From Caballeronia pedi (GTDB lineage: Bacteria > Pseudomonadota > Gammaproteobacteria > Burkholderiales > Burkholderiaceae): 64,000 nt of DNA. The notes beneath the pieces are model-generated. The model was not told the origin of the DNA. It worked only from the letters and a program-made list of their open reading frames with translations, and did no database searches. Below, piece by piece: positions 33,318 to 42,634 of the stretch; position 1 is the first letter of the stretch; each line of letters starts with the position of its first letter. The stretch lies in NCBI RefSeq assembly GCF_001544915.2, contig NZ_FCOE02000018.1:62001-126000 (forward strand). Direction: 5' to 3'. The position numbers were made by a program, and so were the translations under genes.

Positions 33318-34601
33318 TTAGCGCAAGTTGTAGAACGCCGACTTGCCCGGATAGCTTGCGATATCGCCGAGATCTTCCTCGATGCGCAGCAACTGGTTGT
33401 ACTTCGAGATGCGATCGCTGCGCGACAGCGAACCGGTCTTGATCTGGCCGGCGTTCAGCCCGACGGCGATATCCGCGATCGTCGAATCTTCCGTCTCGCC
33501 CGAGCGGTGCGAGATCACGGCCGTGTAACCCGCGCGCTTGGCCATTTCGATCGCCGCGAAAGTTTCCGTCAGCGTGCCGATCTGGTTGATCTTGATCAGG
33601 ATCGAGTTGGCGATGCCCTTCTCGATGCCTTCCTTCAGGATGCGCGTGTTCGTGACGAACAGGTCGTCGCCGACGAGCTGGATCTTCTTGCCGAGGCGCT
33701 CGGTCAGGATTTTCCAGCCTTCCCAGTCGCTTTCGTGCATGCCGTCCTCGATCGACACGATCGGGAACTTGTCGGCCAGCGTCGCGAGGTAGTCGGTGAA
33801 TTCCGCCGACGAGAGTTGCAGGCCTTCGCCGGCCAGTTGGTACTTGCCGTCGTGGTAGAACTCGCTCGCCGCGCAGTCGAGCGCGAGCAGCACGTCTTCA
33901 CCGGCGCGATAGCCGGCTTTCTCGATGGCTTGCAGAATCGTCGACAGGCATTCGTCGTTGCTGCCGAAGTTCGGCGCAAAGCCGCCTTCGTCGCCCACCG
34001 CCGTGCTCATGCCGCGCTCGGCGAGAATCTTCTTGAGCGCGTGGAACACTTCCGCGCCGCAACGCAGCGCTTCGCGGAACGTCGGCTGGCTGACCGGCAC
34101 GATCATGAATTCCTGGATATCCAGGCTGTTGTTCGCGTGCGCGCCGCCGTTGACGATGTTCATCATCGGGACCGGCAGTTGCATCGCGCCCGAGCCGCCG
34201 AAGTAGCGATACAGCGGCAGGCCGGCTTCTTCAGCCGCGGCCTTGGCGACGGCCATCGACACGGCCAGCATCGCGTTCGCGCCGAGGCGCGACTTGTTTT
34301 CCGTGCCGTCGAGTTCGAGCAGGGTTTTGTCGAGGAAAGCCTGTTCCGAGGCGTCGAGGCCCATGATGGCTTCGGAAATCTCGGTGTTGATGTGTTCGAC
34401 GGCCTTCAGCACGCCCTTGCCGTTGTAGCGGCCGGCTTCGTCGTCGCGCAGCTCGATGGCTTCGCGCGAACCCGTGGACGCGCCCGAGGGCACCGCCGCG
34501 CGGCCCATCGTGCCCGATTCGAGCAACACGTCGCATTCGACGGTCGGGTTGCCTCGCGAATCGAGAATCTCGCGGCCGATGATATCTACGATAGCACTCA
34601 T
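33318..34601 (-). CDS. eno: Enolase
   Basis: Converts 2-phosphoglycerate to phosphoenolpyruvate; in many bacteria it is also part of the RNA degradosome. 427 residues, near the 432 of E. coli. REILDSRGNPTVECDV opens the N-terminal domain. VGDEGGFAPNFGS, the metal ligands in ALDCAASEFY, SIEDGMHESDWEGW and VGDDLFVTN, and the catalytic lysine in ILIKINQIGTLTE are present, then SHRSGETEDSTIADIAVGL. GAGGA before the ATG supports the start. The 404-base gap to kdsA implies its own promoter. Confidence 0.98.
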   Translation of the reverse strand: MSAIVDIIGREILDSRGNPTVECDVLLESGTMGRAAVPSGASTGSREAIELRDDEAGRYNGKGVLKAVEHINTEISEAIMGLDASEQAFLDKTLLELDGTENKSRLGANAMLAVSMAVAKAAAEEAGLPLYRYFGGSGAMQLPVPMMNIVNGGAHANNSLDIQEFMIVPVSQPTFREALRCGAEVFHALKKILAERGMSTAVGDEGGFAPNFGSNDECLSTILQAIEKAGYRAGEDVLLALDCAASEFYHDGKYQLAGEGLQLSSAEFTDYLATLADKFPIVSIEDGMHESDWEGWKILTERLGKKIQLVGDDLFVTNTRILKEGIEKGIANSILIKINQIGTLTETFAAIEMAKRAGYTAVISHRSGETEDSTIADIAVGLNAGQIKTGSLSRSDRISKYNQLLRIEEDLGDIASYPGKSAFYNLR

Positions 34602-35005
34602 GATTTCCTCAAGAAATGACGATGAATTCTGTCAGTCACAACGAAGCGCGCGGCGTGCTTTTACACTTCGATACACGCCTGTAAGCGCTTCACTGGCCTC
34701 GCTCAGACCCTTTCGATGACCGCCGGGTTCAGTTCCGGCGCTATCGAGCGGTCGTACCGGGATCGGCGCTGCGACCGTGCGCGGCGCGGCGCGTAACACT
34801 GCGCCGCCGCATCGCGAATCGAAGCCGATCCGTATCGCTTCGGTGGGGAGCGGGCGCTGGATCCGCCGGCCGGCGCGGATATCGCCCTGATGTGCTGCGC
34901 GCTCCTCCGTTGCTCTGATCACTCCAGGTGACCTATTTTCGCGACGCGGGCGGCGATGATGCGCCGCCCGTGCCGTACTGCCTTTTTGCCTTTTGCCGCA
35001 GCCGC
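34602..35005. other. Intergenic region between kdsA and eno
   Basis: 404 bases. On the minus strand a 96-codon frame from GTG 34922 is open but resembles no family I know and has an unconvincing composition. A 9-bp stem CGGGCGGCG / CGCCGCCCG near 34948-34971 lies just after the kdsA stop but lacks a U-run. The minus-strand block GTGTATCGAAGTGTAAAAG near 34660-34680 may be part of an eno promoter. In Burkholderia relatives I recall a DUF1330 gene at this place; it is not visible here. Confidence 0.4.
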
Positions 35006-35860
35006 TCAGTTGAAATCGTTCTCGAGGAACGGGCCGCTCTTGACCGCGCGATCGATGGTGATGAGCGTCGCCAGCAGCGCTTCCATGTGCTGCAGCGGCA
35101 CCGCGTTCGGGCCGTCCGACTTCGCGCAGGCCGGGTCCGGATGCGTCTCCATGAAAAGACCGGCGACGCCCGTCGCGACCGCCGCGCGCGCGAGCACCGG
35201 CACGAATTCGCGCTGGCCGCCCGAGCTCGTGCCCTGGCCGCCCGGCAACTGCACCGAATGGGTCGCATCGAACACGACCGGCGCGCGGGTTTCGCGCATG
35301 ATCGCGAGCGAGCGCATGTCGGACACGAGGTTGTTATAGCCGAACGATACGCCGCGCTCGCACGCCATGAAGCGGTCTTCCGAGAGACCCGCTTCACGCG
35401 CCGCATCGCGCGCCTTGTCGATCACGTTCTTCATGTCGTGCGGCGCGAGGAACTGGCCCTTCTTGATGTTGACGGGCTTGCCCGAACGCGCGCACGCGTG
35501 GATGAAGTCGGTCTGGCGGCACAGGAACGCGGGCGTCTGCAGCACGTCCACGACCGATGCGACCGCTTCGATTTCATGTTCGGAATGGACGTCGGTGAGT
35601 ACCGGCACGCCGAGCTGCTTCTTCACTTCGCCCAGAATGCGCAGGCCTTCGTCCATGCCGAGGCCGCGAAACGACTTGCCCGAGCTGCGGTTCGCCTTGT
35701 CGTACGACGACTTGTAGATGAACGGCACGCCGAGCTTGTCGGTCATTTCCTTCAGGCGTCCGGCGACGTCGATCGTCATTTGCTCCGACTCGACGACGCA
35801 CGTGCCCGCGATCAGAAAGAACGGCTGGTCGAGGCCGGCTTCGAAGTGACACAGCTTCAT
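35006..35860 (-). CDS. kdsA: 3-deoxy-8-phosphooctulonate (KDO-8-P) synthase
   Basis: Condenses arabinose-5-phosphate and PEP to make KDO-8-phosphate for the lipopolysaccharide inner core. TIM-barrel of 284 residues. PFIYKSSYDKANRSSGKSFR is the hallmark substrate block, GVPVLTDVHSEHEI and LCRQTDFIHACARSGKPVNI follow, and ASFGYNNLV-type sequence appears as GVSFGYNNLVSDMR. The ATG overlaps the pyrG stop by four bases (ATGA), so translation is coupled. This pyrG-kdsA pairing is common in proteobacteria. Confidence 0.96.
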   Translation of the reverse strand: MKLCHFEAGLDQPFFLIAGTCVVESEQMTIDVAGRLKEMTDKLGVPFIYKSSYDKANRSSGKSFRGLGMDEGLRILGEVKKQLGVPVLTDVHSEHEIEAVASVVDVLQTPAFLCRQTDFIHACARSGKPVNIKKGQFLAPHDMKNVIDKARDAAREAGLSEDRFMACERGVSFGYNNLVSDMRSLAIMRETRAPVVFDATHSVQLPGGQGTSSGGQREFVPVLARAAVATGVAGLFMETHPDPACAKSDGPNAVPLQHMEALLATLITIDRAVKSGPFLENDFN

Positions 35861-37551
35861 GCTTGCGCTCCCGCAGTGGCCGCGGCCCGCGCCGGCGCCT
35901 TGGCGTCGCCAGCCAGGGCGTGCGCGCGCGCCGCTTCGACGAACGCCCTGAAGAGCGGATGCCCGTCACGCGGCGTCGAGGTGAACTCGGGGTGGAACTG
36001 CACGCCGACGAACCACGGGTGCAGCGACTGCGGCAACTCCATCATTTCAGGCAGATCCTCGCTCGGGGTACGGGCGCTGATGATAAGCCCGCCCGCCTCG
36101 AGCTGGGGCACGAATCGGTTATTGACTTCATAACGGTGACGATGACGCTCGTTCACATCCGTACCGTAAATGCGCTCGGCCATCGTGCCGGGCTTGATCG
36201 GGCACTTCTGCGAGCCGAGGCGCATCGTGCCGCCGAGATCGGACTCTTCGTTGCGCTTTTCGATGCGGCCCGCGCGGTCATACCACTCGGTGATGAGCGC
36301 GACGACCGGGTTGGTCGTGTCCTGATCGAACTCGGTGCTGTTCGCATCGGCGAGGCCGGCGACGTCGCGCGCGAACTCGATCACCGCGAGCTGCATGCCG
36401 AGGCAGATGCCGAGATACGGCGTCTTCGATTCACGCGCATAGCGGATCGCCTTGATCTTGCCTTCCGTGCCGCGACGGCCGAAACCGCCCGGAACGAGCA
36501 CGGCGTCGAGATGCTTCAGTGCATCGGTGCCTTCGGCGTCGATCTGCTCGGAATCGATGTACTCGATGTTGACCTTGGTCGACGTATGGATGGCCGCGTG
36601 ACGCAGCGCCTCGATCAGCGACTTGTACGACTCCGTGAGTTCGACATACTTGCCGACCATGCCGATGGTCACTTCGTTCTTCGGATTCTCGAGCTTCTCG
36701 ACGAGGTTCGCCCACATCGACAGATCGGCCGGCGGCGGCGAGAGCTTCAGCGCTTCGCAGATGATGTCGTCGAGGTGCTGGTCGTTGAGCATCTGCGGAA
36801 TCTTGTAGATGCTGTCCGCGTCCCACACCGAGATCACGGCGTCTTCAGGCACATTCGAGAACATCGAGATCTTGGCGCGCTCGTCGTCCGGAATCGGGCG
36901 GTCCGCGCGGCACAGCAGCACGTTCGGATAGATACCGATTTCGCGCAGCTTCTGCACGCTGTGCTGCGTGGGTTTCGTCTTCAACTCGCCCGCCGTCGCG
37001 ATGAACGGCACCAGCGTCAGGTGCACGAAACACGCGCTGTTGCGACCCATGCGCAGGCTCATCTGGCGCGCGGCTTCGAGGAACGGCAGCGATTCGATGT
37101 CGCCCACCGTGCCGCCGACTTCCACGATCGCCACATCAGGCTGGCCGCACGTCGCCGCTGCGGCGCCGCGCTCCACGAACGCCTGGATTTCGTTGGTGAT
37201 GTGCGGAATGACCTGCACCGTCTTGCCGAGATACTCGCCGCGGCGTTCCTTGCGGATCACCGATTCGTAGATCTGGCCGGTCGTGAAGTTGTTGGCCTTG
37301 CGCATCTTCGTGCTGATGAAGCGCTCGTAGTGGCCGAGGTCGAGGTCGGTCTCCGCGCCGTCTTCCGTCACGAACACTTCCCCGTGCTGGAACGGGCTCA
37401 TCGTGCCGGGGTCGACGTTGATGTAGGGATCGAGCTTGAGGAGGGTGACTTTCAGACCGCGCGATTCGAGGATCGCGGCGAGGGAGGCGGCGGCAATACC
37501 CTTGCCAAGGGACGAAACTACGCCGCCGGTGACGAATACATATTTGGTCAT
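35857..37551 (-). CDS. pyrG: CTP synthase
   Basis: Aminates UTP to CTP using glutamine. The synthetase domain starts MTKYVFVTGGVVSSLGKGIA with the P-loop SSLGKG; GTMSPFQHGEVFVTEDGAET is the nucleotide-site block. The C-terminal glutamine amidotransferase has its nucleophile in LGICLGMQLAV and the His-Glu pair in VGVQFHPEFTSTPRDGHPLF. 564 residues, about 20 longer than E. coli because of an Ala-rich C-terminal end (APARAAATAGAQA). The frame is open for 45 codons upstream of the ATG at 37551 without homology. Confidence 0.98.
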   Translation of the reverse strand: MTKYVFVTGGVVSSLGKGIAAASLAAILESRGLKVTLLKLDPYINVDPGTMSPFQHGEVFVTEDGAETDLDLGHYERFISTKMRKANNFTTGQIYESVIRKERRGEYLGKTVQVIPHITNEIQAFVERGAAAATCGQPDVAIVEVGGTVGDIESLPFLEAARQMSLRMGRNSACFVHLTLVPFIATAGELKTKPTQHSVQKLREIGIYPNVLLCRADRPIPDDERAKISMFSNVPEDAVISVWDADSIYKIPQMLNDQHLDDIICEALKLSPPPADLSMWANLVEKLENPKNEVTIGMVGKYVELTESYKSLIEALRHAAIHTSTKVNIEYIDSEQIDAEGTDALKHLDAVLVPGGFGRRGTEGKIKAIRYARESKTPYLGICLGMQLAVIEFARDVAGLADANSTEFDQDTTNPVVALITEWYDRAGRIEKRNEESDLGGTMRLGSQKCPIKPGTMAERIYGTDVNERHRHRYEVNNRFVPQLEAGGLIISARTPSEDLPEMMELPQSLHPWFVGVQFHPEFTSTPRDGHPLFRAFVEAARAHALAGDAKAPARAAATAGAQA

Positions 37552-37713
37552 CGCTAGATGCTCGCGGGAAAAACGGATTATACCGTAAAGGCAGGTTCCC
37601 ACGAAGCGCGCGCGAGCCGGAAATTGCCTGCAAATGCGTGCTTTTCGAAGCGATTCGCGCGGATCATTTCGCAGCGCGCGCGTCAAGTCCCCCGCGCTTT
37701 TTTGCGCACCGCG

Positions 37714-38544
37714 TCACGTCGATGCCCGCATCGCCTCCAGCAGGCGCTGCACGGCGCGCGCGGTGTCGATCGGGCGCTCCATCGGAAAGAGATGGCTGCC
37801 GTCCATCCATTCGAAATGCTCGCCGGCGATGCGCCGCGTCATGCTCAGGCCCACCTGGCGCACCTCGCGCGAGCGCGTCCCCGCGATGAAGCCGACCGGC
37901 ACCGGCGCGCCGTGCGCGAGCCGCGCGCCGAGCGTGTGCGGCAGCGTGCGGTAAATCAGATATTCGACGTGACGATCGAACGCGAGCGCGCGCGTGCCGT
38001 TCGCATGCGCCGGCGGAATGCCGAAGTCGATATAGTCGGACAGCATGCGCTCGTCCCAGCGCGCGAACGCGGGTTTCGCCAGAAAATGCCGCCAGGCCTC
38101 GTCGCGGCTCGCCCATTGCGTGCGGCGCTTCTTCGTCGCGGCGGCGGGAGAGAGACGCTCGTCGAGCCCGGTCCATTGCGTGACGCGCAAAAGCCCGCTC
38201 TTCCAGCCCGCGATCACCGGCGAATCGAGCATCACGACGCCTTTCACCCACTGCGGGCGCTTCAACGCCGCCATCAGCGACACATAGCCGCCGAGCGAAT
38301 GCCCGACGAGCCATACCTTCGGATGCGCTTCGTCCTCTTCGTCTACCTTGCGACGATAACGGCTCATGTCGTCGATGAGCTGATCCACGAGATACGGCCA
38401 GTCGCGCGTGACCGGAAAGCGCGCATCGTGACCGATGCGCTCGATGCTGCGAATATCGTAATCGTCGGAAAGCTCGGCAAAAATCGTGCGATACGTCGAC
38501 GCCGGAAAACCGTTCGCGTGCGAGAAATGGATGATGTCTTTCAA
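37714..38544 (-). CDS. Alpha/beta hydrolase
   Basis: 276 residues from TTG 38544 (MKDIIHFSHANGFPASTYRT), a start typical of this family. The nucleophile elbow is VWLVGHSLGGYVSLMA; VVMLDSPVIAG follows, and the terminal histidine is in EWMDGSHLFPMERP. Substrate unknown; the family includes esterases and lipase-like enzymes. It begins 16 bases after the comEC stop and is therefore probably cotranscribed with it. An AGAGA sequence precedes the TTG. Confidence 0.85.
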   Translation of the reverse strand: MKDIIHFSHANGFPASTYRTIFAELSDDYDIRSIERIGHDARFPVTRDWPYLVDQLIDDMSRYRRKVDEEDEAHPKVWLVGHSLGGYVSLMAALKRPQWVKGVVMLDSPVIAGWKSGLLRVTQWTGLDERLSPAAATKKRRTQWASRDEAWRHFLAKPAFARWDERMLSDYIDFGIPPAHANGTRALAFDRHVEYLIYRTLPHTLGARLAHGAPVPVGFIAGTRSREVRQVGLSMTRRIAGEHFEWMDGSHLFPMERPIDTARAVQRLLEAMRAST

Positions 38545-38560
38545 GCGTGTCTCTATTTTT

Positions 38561-41044
38561 TCAGCGCGCCATCCAGTAGCGCGCGTGCGTTTGCCTGAAG
38601 CGCTCGAGCACGATTTCCGGGCCGATCTCGATGCGCGCGGCGCCGTCGTCATCGCTGCGCGAGAGCGCGATCTCGCGCAGCCCGTAGCGCGCGAACACGC
38701 TCGGGTGCGGATGGTGAAAGCGGTTGCGATAGCCTACCTGAAATATCGCCGCGAGCGGCCCGACGGAATCGAGGAAAGGCTCGGTCGACGAAGTGCGGCT
38801 GCCGTGATGCGGCACGATCATCACATCCGCGCGCAACGCGGCGGCATCGCGCGCGATCAGCGTGCGTTCGACGTCCGCTTCGATATCCGCCGCGAACAGC
38901 GCCGCGCGCCCCGCCGCGCTCGTCACCTTCAGCACGCACGACTGATGGTTCGGCTTGCCCGAAAGCGGCCCCGGCTCGGGCCACAGCATGCGGAACTCGA
39001 CGCCGTCCCAGGTCCAGCGCTGCCCGGCGGCGCAGCGCAAAACCGGCGCGCCGCGTGCGCGCGCGCCGGACCACAGCGCGTCGTCGGCGGCCAGCGACGC
39101 GAGCAACTGGCGCACGGCGATCGACTGCAGCACGGCGGGCGCGCCGCCCGCGTGATCCGAATCGGAATGACTGATGACGAGCGCATCGAGCGCGCGCACG
39201 CCCGCGGCCCGCAGATACGGCACCACGATGCGCTCGCCCGCGTGCGTCGATTCGGGACCGGGACCGGCGTCGAACAGCAAGGTGTGCCGCGCCGTTTCGA
39301 CGACCAGCGCCGAGCCTTGGCCGATGTCGAGCGCGGTGACACGAAACGCGCCGTGCGCCGGCGGATGCGGCGCGCTCGCGACGAGCGGCAGCCACGTCAA
39401 CGGCGCGGCGAAGCGCAACGGCCAGCCGCGCGGCGCGAGCGCCCACGCGACGCCGACGCACGCCGCCGCCAGCGCGAATGCATCGGGCTGCGGCAAATAC
39501 CAGAGCGGCGACGAAACGGCATCGGCGAGACGCGCGAGCAGGTCGCAGAGCACCGACAGCGCGGCATGCGCGACGTGGAGCATCGGCACGTCGAGCGGCG
39601 CGGGCAGGATGAGCCCCGCAAGCGTCGCGGGCGTCACGAGCACGCTGATCCACGGAATCGCGAACGCATTTGCGATCGGACCGAGAAGCGGAATCTGCGA
39701 GAACCAGTAGACGGTGAGCGGCGCGAGCGCGATCGCCACCGCGTATTGCACCCGCGCGCCCGACGCGATGTGTCGCCGCACGCGAGCGCCGATCCGCGCC
39801 ACGATCGCGAACGGCCGGCGCCTCACCGCCCGTTCGGGACGCTGCCCGACTTCGCTCGGATCGACGCGATCCCATTGATCGATGTCATCGTGATCGTCCG
39901 GCTGCGCGCGCGATTCGAACCGCCCCGCCGCCGCGATCGCATGCAGGATCGCCGCCACCGCGCAGAACGACAGCCAGAACCCCGGCGAACTGACCGCCCA
40001 CGGATCGGCGATCAAAACGAACGCGAGCGCCCACAGCAGCACGAGCGACGACGCGGGCCGCCGCCCGCACAGAAACGCGATCGCGACGATCAGCAGCATG
40101 CCGAGCGTGCGTTGCGCGGGCACGTTGAATCCGGCGAGCGCGGCGTAACACGCGGCGAACAGCGCCGCGCCGAGCGCCGCCACCTTGGGCGCGGCGACGA
40201 TCAACGGCGCGGGCACGCCGCGCCATCTCACGCGCTTCCAGACGAAGCCGGCGATCAGCGCCGCCAGTCCCGCGACGAAACCGATATGCAATCCCGATAT
40301 CGCGACGAGATGACTCGTGCCGGTCGCGCGCATGACGGCCCAGTCGGCATCGCTGACGGCGTCCTGCGCGCCCACCGCGAGCGCGACGATGATCCCGCGA
40401 TGCGGCGCACGCCCGAGCACGGTTTCGATTCGCTCGCGCGCGCGTGCACGCAGGCGATCGATCGTCAGACGCGGGCCTGTTGCATCGGGATCGAGGCGCT
40501 GCGGCGCGCGCGCGGTCGAGACATAACCCGTCGCGCGAATGCCGCGTTCGAGCAAGGACACTTCGGCATCGCGCAGGCCGAAGTTCGCGTTGGCGTGCGC
40601 GCGCTTCAGACGCGCGCTCAGCGTCCAGCGCTCGCCGGCATGGAGCGCCGTGCGATCCGGCGACAGCCATGACAATCGCACGAGGCGCGGGAAGTCTCGC
40701 AAACCGGCGCCGTTCGTTTCGACTTCGAAGAGAAAGCGTGTGCCGTCCTTCTGTCGCTCGGGAAGCCCGCGCACGAAGCCCGTCAGTTCGATGTCGCGCT
40801 GCTCGTATGCGACCGGCAATTGTTCGCGCAGGCGGACATCGGCGCGCAAGGCGGCATACGCGAAGCCCAGCACGCAAGCCGCGACGGCAAAGCTGGCGAT
40901 GCACAGACGCGGCCTGAGCACGCCGAGCGTCGCCGCGCCGGCGAACAATGCGCAACACACGAGCCACGCAAGAACATCCGGCAAGCGAGCCTGCTGCTGC
41001 AACCACCAGACGCCACACGCAAATCCCAGCAGAATCGCCCGCAC
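38561..41044 (-). CDS. comEC: Competence protein ComEC/Rec2, DNA uptake channel
   Basis: Large inner-membrane protein (827 residues) that carries single-stranded DNA into the cytoplasm during transformation. The N-terminal membrane region and an OB-fold part (ELTGFVRGLPERQKDGTRFL) precede the central Competence domain with TGTSHLVAISGLHIGFVAGL and many helices. The C-terminal MBL-fold domain has ALDIGQGSALVVETARHTLL, FDAGPGPESTH and VISHSDSDHAGGAPAVL. No other competence gene is in the window. It lies 65 bases downstream of tatD. Confidence 0.93.
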   Translation of the reverse strand: MRAILLGFACGVWWLQQQARLPDVLAWLVCCALFAGAATLGVLRPRLCIASFAVAACVLGFAYAALRADVRLREQLPVAYEQRDIELTGFVRGLPERQKDGTRFLFEVETNGAGLRDFPRLVRLSWLSPDRTALHAGERWTLSARLKRAHANANFGLRDAEVSLLERGIRATGYVSTARAPQRLDPDATGPRLTIDRLRARARERIETVLGRAPHRGIIVALAVGAQDAVSDADWAVMRATGTSHLVAISGLHIGFVAGLAALIAGFVWKRVRWRGVPAPLIVAAPKVAALGAALFAACYAALAGFNVPAQRTLGMLLIVAIAFLCGRRPASSLVLLWALAFVLIADPWAVSSPGFWLSFCAVAAILHAIAAAGRFESRAQPDDHDDIDQWDRVDPSEVGQRPERAVRRRPFAIVARIGARVRRHIASGARVQYAVAIALAPLTVYWFSQIPLLGPIANAFAIPWISVLVTPATLAGLILPAPLDVPMLHVAHAALSVLCDLLARLADAVSSPLWYLPQPDAFALAAACVGVAWALAPRGWPLRFAAPLTWLPLVASAPHPPAHGAFRVTALDIGQGSALVVETARHTLLFDAGPGPESTHAGERIVVPYLRAAGVRALDALVISHSDSDHAGGAPAVLQSIAVRQLLASLAADDALWSGARARGAPVLRCAAGQRWTWDGVEFRMLWPEPGPLSGKPNHQSCVLKVTSAAGRAALFAADIEADVERTLIARDAAALRADVMIVPHHGSRTSSTEPFLDSVGPLAAIFQVGYRNRFHHPHPSVFARYGLREIALSRSDDDGAARIEIGPEIVLERFRQTHARYWMAR

Positions 41045-41109
41045 TTCTTTCCTCTTCGTTTTCGTTGCCGCAGACGCTCGCTCAGAGAGACGAACGTCGA
41101 ACGAAACGA

Positions 41110-41898
41110 TTATGAAGAGGCGAGCGCGAGCCGTGGGAGCGCGGCGTGAGCGTTAGCCGTTGTGCCTAGGGAAAGCGCGTTTTCGTCGATGCCGCGCAAC
41201 TGCGCGAGCACCTGCGCGATGCGCGCGACCTGATCCGGCGTATTGCGCTGCTTGTAAAGCCACGACGGCGCGATATCGGGCGCATCGGTTTCGAGCACGA
41301 TCGCGTCGAGCGGCAGATCGGCGGCGAGCCGGCGAATCTGCAGCGCGCGCTCGAACGTGAGATTGCCGCCGAAGCCCAGACGCATGCCCTGCGCGATGAA
41401 CGCTTCGGCCTGCTGAAAGCTGCCGTTGAACGCGTGCGCGATGCCGCAATGAATGTCATGCAGGCGCAAGCCTTTCAGCACCTTGTCCTGCGACTTGCGC
41501 ACGTGGCAGATCACCGGCAGATCGAACTCGCGCGCGAGCTTGAGCTGTTCGTTGTAGAAGAACTGCTGGCGGGCATCGTCGAGGGTCGGCACGAAGTAAT
41601 CCAGCCCGATTTCGCCGATGCCGACGAAACGCGGATCGTCCAGACTCGCTTCGATCTCGTCGCGCAGCACGCACAGATCGTCTTCACGCGCGCCCGGCGT
41701 GAAGAGCGGGTGGATGCCGAGCGCGTACGCGCCGCCCCTGATGCGATGCGCAAGCGCGCGCACCGTCGCGATATTGCCGCGATCGACGCCCGGAATCACG
41801 ATGCGAGTCACGCCCGCGCCCAGCGCCGCATCGGCTACGGCGTCGCGGTCGGCATCGAACTCGCCGGCGTCGAGATGACAGTGCGTATCGATCCACAT
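41110..41898 (-). CDS. TatD-family deoxyribonuclease
   Basis: 262-residue TIM-barrel metal-dependent hydrolase. The HxH is H6-x-H8 in MWIDTHCHLDAGEFD; GIGEIGLDYF, ICHVRKSQDKVL, AHAFNGSFQQAEAF and LVLETDAPD-type VLETDAPDIAP give the remaining ligands. TatD proteins act as 3'-5' DNA exonucleases in repair or DNA degradation; the exact paralogue (TatD, YcfH or YjjV) is unresolved, though the layout resembles YjjV. lolD lies 22 bases upstream on the same strand. Confidence 0.9.
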   Translation of the reverse strand: MWIDTHCHLDAGEFDADRDAVADAALGAGVTRIVIPGVDRGNIATVRALAHRIRGGAYALGIHPLFTPGAREDDLCVLRDEIEASLDDPRFVGIGEIGLDYFVPTLDDARQQFFYNEQLKLAREFDLPVICHVRKSQDKVLKGLRLHDIHCGIAHAFNGSFQQAEAFIAQGMRLGFGGNLTFERALQIRRLAADLPLDAIVLETDAPDIAPSWLYKQRNTPDQVARIAQVLAQLRGIDENALSLGTTANAHAALPRLALASS

Positions 41899-41920
41899 GG
41901 CGTCTCCCGCACGGAACGCG

Positions 41921-42634
41921 TTATACCGGCACCGACGGCTCTTCGTGCAGCACGCCGTCGCGCAGGCGCATGATGCGGTCGCAGCGCGCGGCGAGATCGG
42001 GATCGTGCGTGACGATCACGAAGCTCGTCTCGAGCGTCTGCGACAACTCCAGCATCAGGTTGAAGACAGTGTCGGCGGTGCCGCCGTCGAGATTGCCGGT
42101 CGGTTCGTCGGCGAGCACGCATGCGGGGCGCGTGACCAGCGCGCGCGCGATCGCCACGCGCTGTCGCTCGCCGCCCGACAGCTCGCCCGGCCGATGCTTC
42201 GCGCGATGCCCGATGCCCACGCGCTCCAGCATTTCCTGCGCTTCCTTGCGCGACGCCTCTTCCGACATGCGGCGGATGCGCAACGGCATCGCGACATTGT
42301 CGAGCGCCGTGAATTCCGGCAGCAGATGATGAAACTGATACACGAAGCCGAGCGCGCGATTGCGCAGCTCGTTGCGCTCCTTTTCCTTCAGCTGCGTGAA
42401 CGGCTTGCCGAGCAGCGAAACCTTGCCCGCGCTCGGCTCGTCGAGGCCGCCGAGCACGTGCAGCAGCGTACTCTTGCCCGAACCCGACGCGCCGACGATC
42501 GCGAGCTTTTCGCCGCGATAGACGTCGAGTTGCGCGTTGTCGAGCACCTGCACGTTGAAGCCGCCCTGCACGAACGTCTTCGAGATCGCGGACGCCTGCA
42601 GCACCAGATTGTTCGCCGGAATCAGATCACTCAT
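41921..42634 (-). CDS. lolD: Lipoprotein-releasing ABC transporter ATPase LolD
   Basis: ATPase that powers release of outer-membrane lipoproteins from the inner membrane to LolA. Walker A GASGSGKST, the Q-loop region GFVYQFHHLLPEFTALDNVA, signature LSGGERQRVAIARAL, Walker B CVLADEPTGNLDGGTADTVF and the H-loop VTHDPDLA are all present. It is 237 residues and the start MSDLIPANNLVLQASAISKT overlaps the lolC gene end by eight bases. LolA and the lipoproteins it carries (BamC at 22 kb, others) are its clients. Confidence 0.95.
   Translation of the reverse strand: MSDLIPANNLVLQASAISKTFVQGGFNVQVLDNAQLDVYRGEKLAIVGASGSGKSTLLHVLGGLDEPSAGKVSLLGKPFTQLKEKERNELRNRALGFVYQFHHLLPEFTALDNVAMPLRIRRMSEEASRKEAQEMLERVGIGHRAKHRPGELSGGERQRVAIARALVTRPACVLADEPTGNLDGGTADTVFNLMLELSQTLETSFVIVTHDPDLAARCDRIMRLRDGVLHEEPSVPV

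Noticed and set aside
34632..34922. 96-codon minus-strand frame between eno and kdsA
   Set aside because: No family, weak start context, and no convincing codon pattern.
38486..40672. 728-codon open frame on the plus strand opposite comEC
   Set aside because: Same antisense artefact, strongly Arg/His-rich; comEC motifs are on the other strand.
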